Below are positions 61,806-64,000 of a stretch of 64,000 bases of DNA, piece after piece. Numbering within the stretch: the stretch's first letter is position 1; each line of letters begins with the position of its first letter. This stretch comes from an uncultured SAR202 cluster bacterium (GTDB lineage: Bacteria > Chloroflexota > Dehalococcoidia > Lucifugimonadales > Lucifugimonadaceae). A program made the position numbers and the translations under genes. Under the pieces are notes generated by a model. The model was not told where the DNA came from, did no database searches, and worked only from the letters and a program-made list of their open reading frames with translations. The stretch spans positions 43,471 through 107,470 of the forward strand of contig CACNIC010000003.1 in assembly GCA_902620405.1 (NCBI GenBank). The letters run 5' to 3'.

Positions 61806-62591
61806 TTGAAAAATAACTTTAATATAGAAAACAATGTAATAATTCTAACCGGAGGAAGTGGAAACCTTGGTAGCATATATGCTGAATATCTAATTTCAAA
61901 TGGTGCTAAAGTTTGTAACTTTGATTTAACTTCACCAAAGGATATAAATAAATTTGATGAAAAGCATTACTTATTTTTAAAAACTGATGTAACTGATAAA
62001 GAAAATATTTCAGATTCTCTAAAATTAGTTTTAGAAAAATTTGGATGCCCACAAGGACTGATTAATAATGCTGCCCTTGATTCGCCTCCAGGTGATAGTG
62101 ATGTAATAAATGGTCCGTTTGAAGATTACCCAGAAGAAGCTTGGGATAAAGTAATTGATGTAAATTTAAAAAGCATTTTTCTCACCTGCCAAATAATTGG
62201 TAAAGAAATGGCTGATAATTCAGGCGGTTCAATTATAAATATATCTTCGCACTATGGACTTATTTCTCCAGATCAAAGAATCTACAATTATAGAAAAAAT
62301 TTTTATAAGCCAATTTCTTATTCAGCATCAAAATCAGGAATATTTAATATTACTAGGTATCTAAGCACTTATTGGGGGCAACAAAATGTAAGAGTTAACT
62401 CCTTAACATTAGGTGGTGTTTTTGATAATCAAGACGAAGAATTTGTAAACAATTATTCTGAAAAAGTTCCTCTTGGCAGAATGGCAGAAAAACATGAATA
62501 TAATGGTGTAATTCATTTTTTATTAAGTGATGCTTCTTCATATATTACTGGAAGTAATATAGTTTCAGATGGAGGATGGACTGCATGGTAA
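61806..62591 (+). CDS. Short-chain dehydrogenase, PtmA-like
   Basis: Classical SDR of 261 aa. The nucleotide motif is LTGGSGNLGSIYAEYL, cited as TGGSGNLG, then NNAALDSPP, NISSHYGLISPDQ, the catalytic YSASKSG (Tyr/Lys) and RVNSLTLGGV. The start is TTG at 61806; no ATG is near. Its place between the nonulosonate phosphatase and CMP-sugar synthetase resembles ptmA-ptmB of Campylobacter flagellar glycan loci, so it may act on a sugar precursor or on the nonulosonate. The substrate is unknown. Confidence 0.83.
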   Translation: MKNNFNIENNVIILTGGSGNLGSIYAEYLISNGAKVCNFDLTSPKDINKFDEKHYLFLKTDVTDKENISDSLKLVLEKFGCPQGLINNAALDSPPGDSDVINGPFEDYPEEAWDKVIDVNLKSIFLTCQIIGKEMADNSGGSIINISSHYGLISPDQRIYNYRKNFYKPISYSASKSGIFNITRYLSTYWGQQNVRVNSLTLGGVFDNQDEEFVNNYSEKVPLGRMAEKHEYNGVIHFLLSDASSYITGSNIVSDGGWTAW

Positions 62592-62597
62592 TTACAC

Positions 62598-63347
62598 ATG
62601 AAAAATAATGTTGCTCTTATTCCAGCAAGATCTGGCTCAAAAAGAGTAGTTAATAAAAATATTACCCCTTTGAATGGTCACCCACTCATAGCTTATTCTA
62701 TCGTTTCAGCAATTGAATCAAATATATTTGATCAAGTTGTAGTTTCAACTGATTCTGAAGAAATTAAAGATATTTCAGAATACTATGGCGCCAATGTCCC
62801 ATTTATACGGCCTTCTGAGTATTCTCAGGATAAATCTCCTGACATACTTTGGGTTAAGCATGCTTTAGATTTCTTTAAAGAAATAAAGAATTATGAATTT
62901 TTTAGCATTATTCGCCCTACTAGCCCTTTTAGAAAACCAGAAACAATTAAAAGGGCTTTTGAATTATTTTTAAATAAAAAATGTGATTCTTTAAGGGCTA
63001 TTGAAAAATGTTTGCAACATCCATATAAAATGTGGGTTTTGAAAAATGATTTTATGGTCCCATTTGTCAATTCAAGTGAAAAAGGCCCTGTTGATCAACC
63101 TCTTCATAGTTCGCAATACCCTTCTCTCCCTGAAGTTTATGTGCAAAATGCAAGTCTAGAAATAGCTCACGTAAAGACTGTGTATAACTTTAAAAATATA
63201 TCCGGTGAAAAAATCATGCCTTTTTTTACTGAAAATGACGAAGGTTTTGATGTGAATGTGAAAGAAGATTGGGAACTTGCAAAAATATTAATTAATAACG
63301 GAGAAGCATCTTTACCAAAGATAAATAAAAAATCTTATTTAGAATGA
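62598..63347 (+). CDS. neuA: Acylneuraminate cytidylyltransferase family (CMP-nonulosonate synthetase)
   Basis: Activates the nonulosonate with CTP (249 aa). The nucleotide-binding start is ALIPARSGSKRVVNKN. Next come VVSTDSEEI, RPSEYSQD, IRPTSPFRKPETI, VYVQNASLEIAH and the DEGFDVNVKEDWELA end, which is the usual metal-binding Asp region. Together with neuB and the phosphatase it makes a complete short route to a CMP-sugar. The stop overlaps the transketolase start (ATGA). Confidence 0.92.
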   Translation: MKNNVALIPARSGSKRVVNKNITPLNGHPLIAYSIVSAIESNIFDQVVVSTDSEEIKDISEYYGANVPFIRPSEYSQDKSPDILWVKHALDFFKEIKNYEFFSIIRPTSPFRKPETIKRAFELFLNKKCDSLRAIEKCLQHPYKMWVLKNDFMVPFVNSSEKGPVDQPLHSSQYPSLPEVYVQNASLEIAHVKTVYNFKNISGEKIMPFFTENDEGFDVNVKEDWELAKILINNGEASLPKINKKSYLE

Positions 63348-64000
63348 AATTATCATATATTAAAAATGAATATTTTGAAGATCTATTGTCACTTGAAACT
63401 GATCCTTTAATTAAAAATAAATTAATTTCAGACATGTGTAGAATCAATATACTGTACATGATATGTTGTGCTGGATCGGGGCATATAGGGTCTTCATTTA
63501 GTTCAATTGATTTAATGAATTGGATTATTGGAGAATTAGATAAAAAATATGAAAATCTATATTTCTTTTCTTCAAAAGGGCATGATGCTCCGGCTCTTTA
63601 TAATTCATTGATTGCTCACGGCAAATTAGATTTTTCTTATTTGAAAAGATTAAGAAAAATAGATGGGCTACCTGGTCACCCAGACATTAATACTCCAAAT
63701 ATATTTGCAAATACTGGTTCATTAGGAATGGGTATTTCTAAATCAAAAGGAATCATAAAAGCTAACAAATTAAAAGGAATTGATTCAAAGGTAATTGTTC
63801 TTACTGGTGATGGCGAATTACAGGAAGGTCAAATTTGGGAATCACTTAATAGAGTTCCTCAAGAGAACCTAAAAGAGTTAATGATTATTGTTGATAATAA
63901 TAAATTTCAGTCTGATCGTTCTGTTAAGTTCACAAGTAATTTAGGAAATATTGAAAAGAAATTTAAATCTTTCGGAATAGAAACAATATCTTGTGATGGT
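63344..64000 (+). CDS. Transketolase N-terminal subunit (3' truncated by window edge)
   Basis: Read from the DNA: ATG at 63344, open to base 64000 (219 residues, no stop). It shows the thiamine-diphosphate domain: GSGHIGSSFSSIDLMN, KGHDAPALYNSL, DGLPGHPD, TGSLGMGISKSKG and the ThDP motif TGDGELQEGQIWE with VDNNKFQSD. The layout suits the split N-subunit class, with a C-subunit expected just beyond the window. It overlaps neuA by 4 nt, so it belongs to the nonulosonate operon. It may make a sugar phosphate precursor for the glycan rather than serve central metabolism. Confidence 0.9.
   Translation, partial: MKLSYIKNEYFEDLLSLETDPLIKNKLISDMCRINILYMICCAGSGHIGSSFSSIDLMNWIIGELDKKYENLYFFSSKGHDAPALYNSLIAHGKLDFSYLKRLRKIDGLPGHPDINTPNIFANTGSLGMGISKSKGIIKANKLKGIDSKVIVLTGDGELQEGQIWESLNRVPQENLKELMIIVDNNKFQSDRSVKFTSNLGNIEKKFKSFGIETISCDG

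Noticed and set aside
1-64000. CRISPR array, transposon or rRNA operon
   Set aside because: No regularly spaced repeats, transposase frames, terminal inverted repeats or rRNA sequence were recognised on either strand.

Overview
The window is AT-rich bacterial chromosome, roughly 30 % G+C by eye (not counted). Genes are packed tightly, with many 1-10 nt overlaps and frequent TTG starts. I support about 68 protein genes, one tRNA, one intrinsic terminator and a few candidate operator sites. I see no insertion sequence, prophage, CRISPR array or rRNA. No stretch longer than about 190 bases lacks a gene. Two features point to a streamlined marine Chloroflexota lineage (SAR202/Dehalococcoidia-like). 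One is the valine/glutamate/lysine heptad spacer after the lipobox of the iron-binding lipoprotein. The other is a TPTP-rich linker on a membrane-anchored domain that I associate with Chloroflexota. The Ldh-type dehydrogenase, enolase-superfamily enzyme and GMC flavoprotein also fit. The lineage is inference, not proven.

1-4.6 kb (+): an HtrA-type lipoprotein protease, RecA, a CorC/HlyC-type membrane protein and TilS. 4.6-13.0 kb (-): a long translation and protein-insertion operon read rpmH, rnpA, yidD, beta-propeller lipoprotein, yidC, jag/khpB, PfkB kinase, tlyA, purH, a family-2 glycosyltransferase and an archaeal-type nicotinate phosphoribosyltransferase. 13.2-15.3 kb: a GreA with an extra recombinase-like N-terminal domain, a TerC protein and a small membrane protein.

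15.4-27.1 kb is the accessory metabolic part. It holds a GMC dehydrogenase with its small subunit, an Ldh-family dehydrogenase, an enolase-superfamily dehydratase, FabI, and an MFS transporter with no standard start codon. An Fbp-type ferric iron ABC transporter follows, divergent from ferrochelatase, with a 21-bp palindrome between them. 27.2-42.5 kb is mostly housekeeping: an anchored unknown, a short Rel, S20, LexA, Tat components, RlmD, LipA, RsmI, MetG, a polyprenyl synthase, Nth, ArgC, tRNA-Glu, an amidohydrolase and RecG. 42.5-51.5 kb (-): a FakB/FakA fatty-acid kinase pair, Rpe and the arginine operon argJ-B-D-G-H.

51.6-64.0 kb is a surface-glycan locus. It holds a sugar-nucleotide epimerase, an O-antigen-ligase-like membrane protein fused to an FKBP prolyl isomerase domain, an initiating phosphoglycosyl transferase and four glycosyltransferases. 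It ends with a nonulosonate (sialic-acid-like/KDN-like) operon: neuB, a KdsC-like phosphatase, an SDR, neuA, and a transketolase N-half cut by the window edge. The most unusual signals are the ligase-FKBP fusion, the GreA fusion, the 89-nt out-of-frame yidC/jag overlap, the start-less MFS gene and a 22-nt tandem duplication read in two frames.
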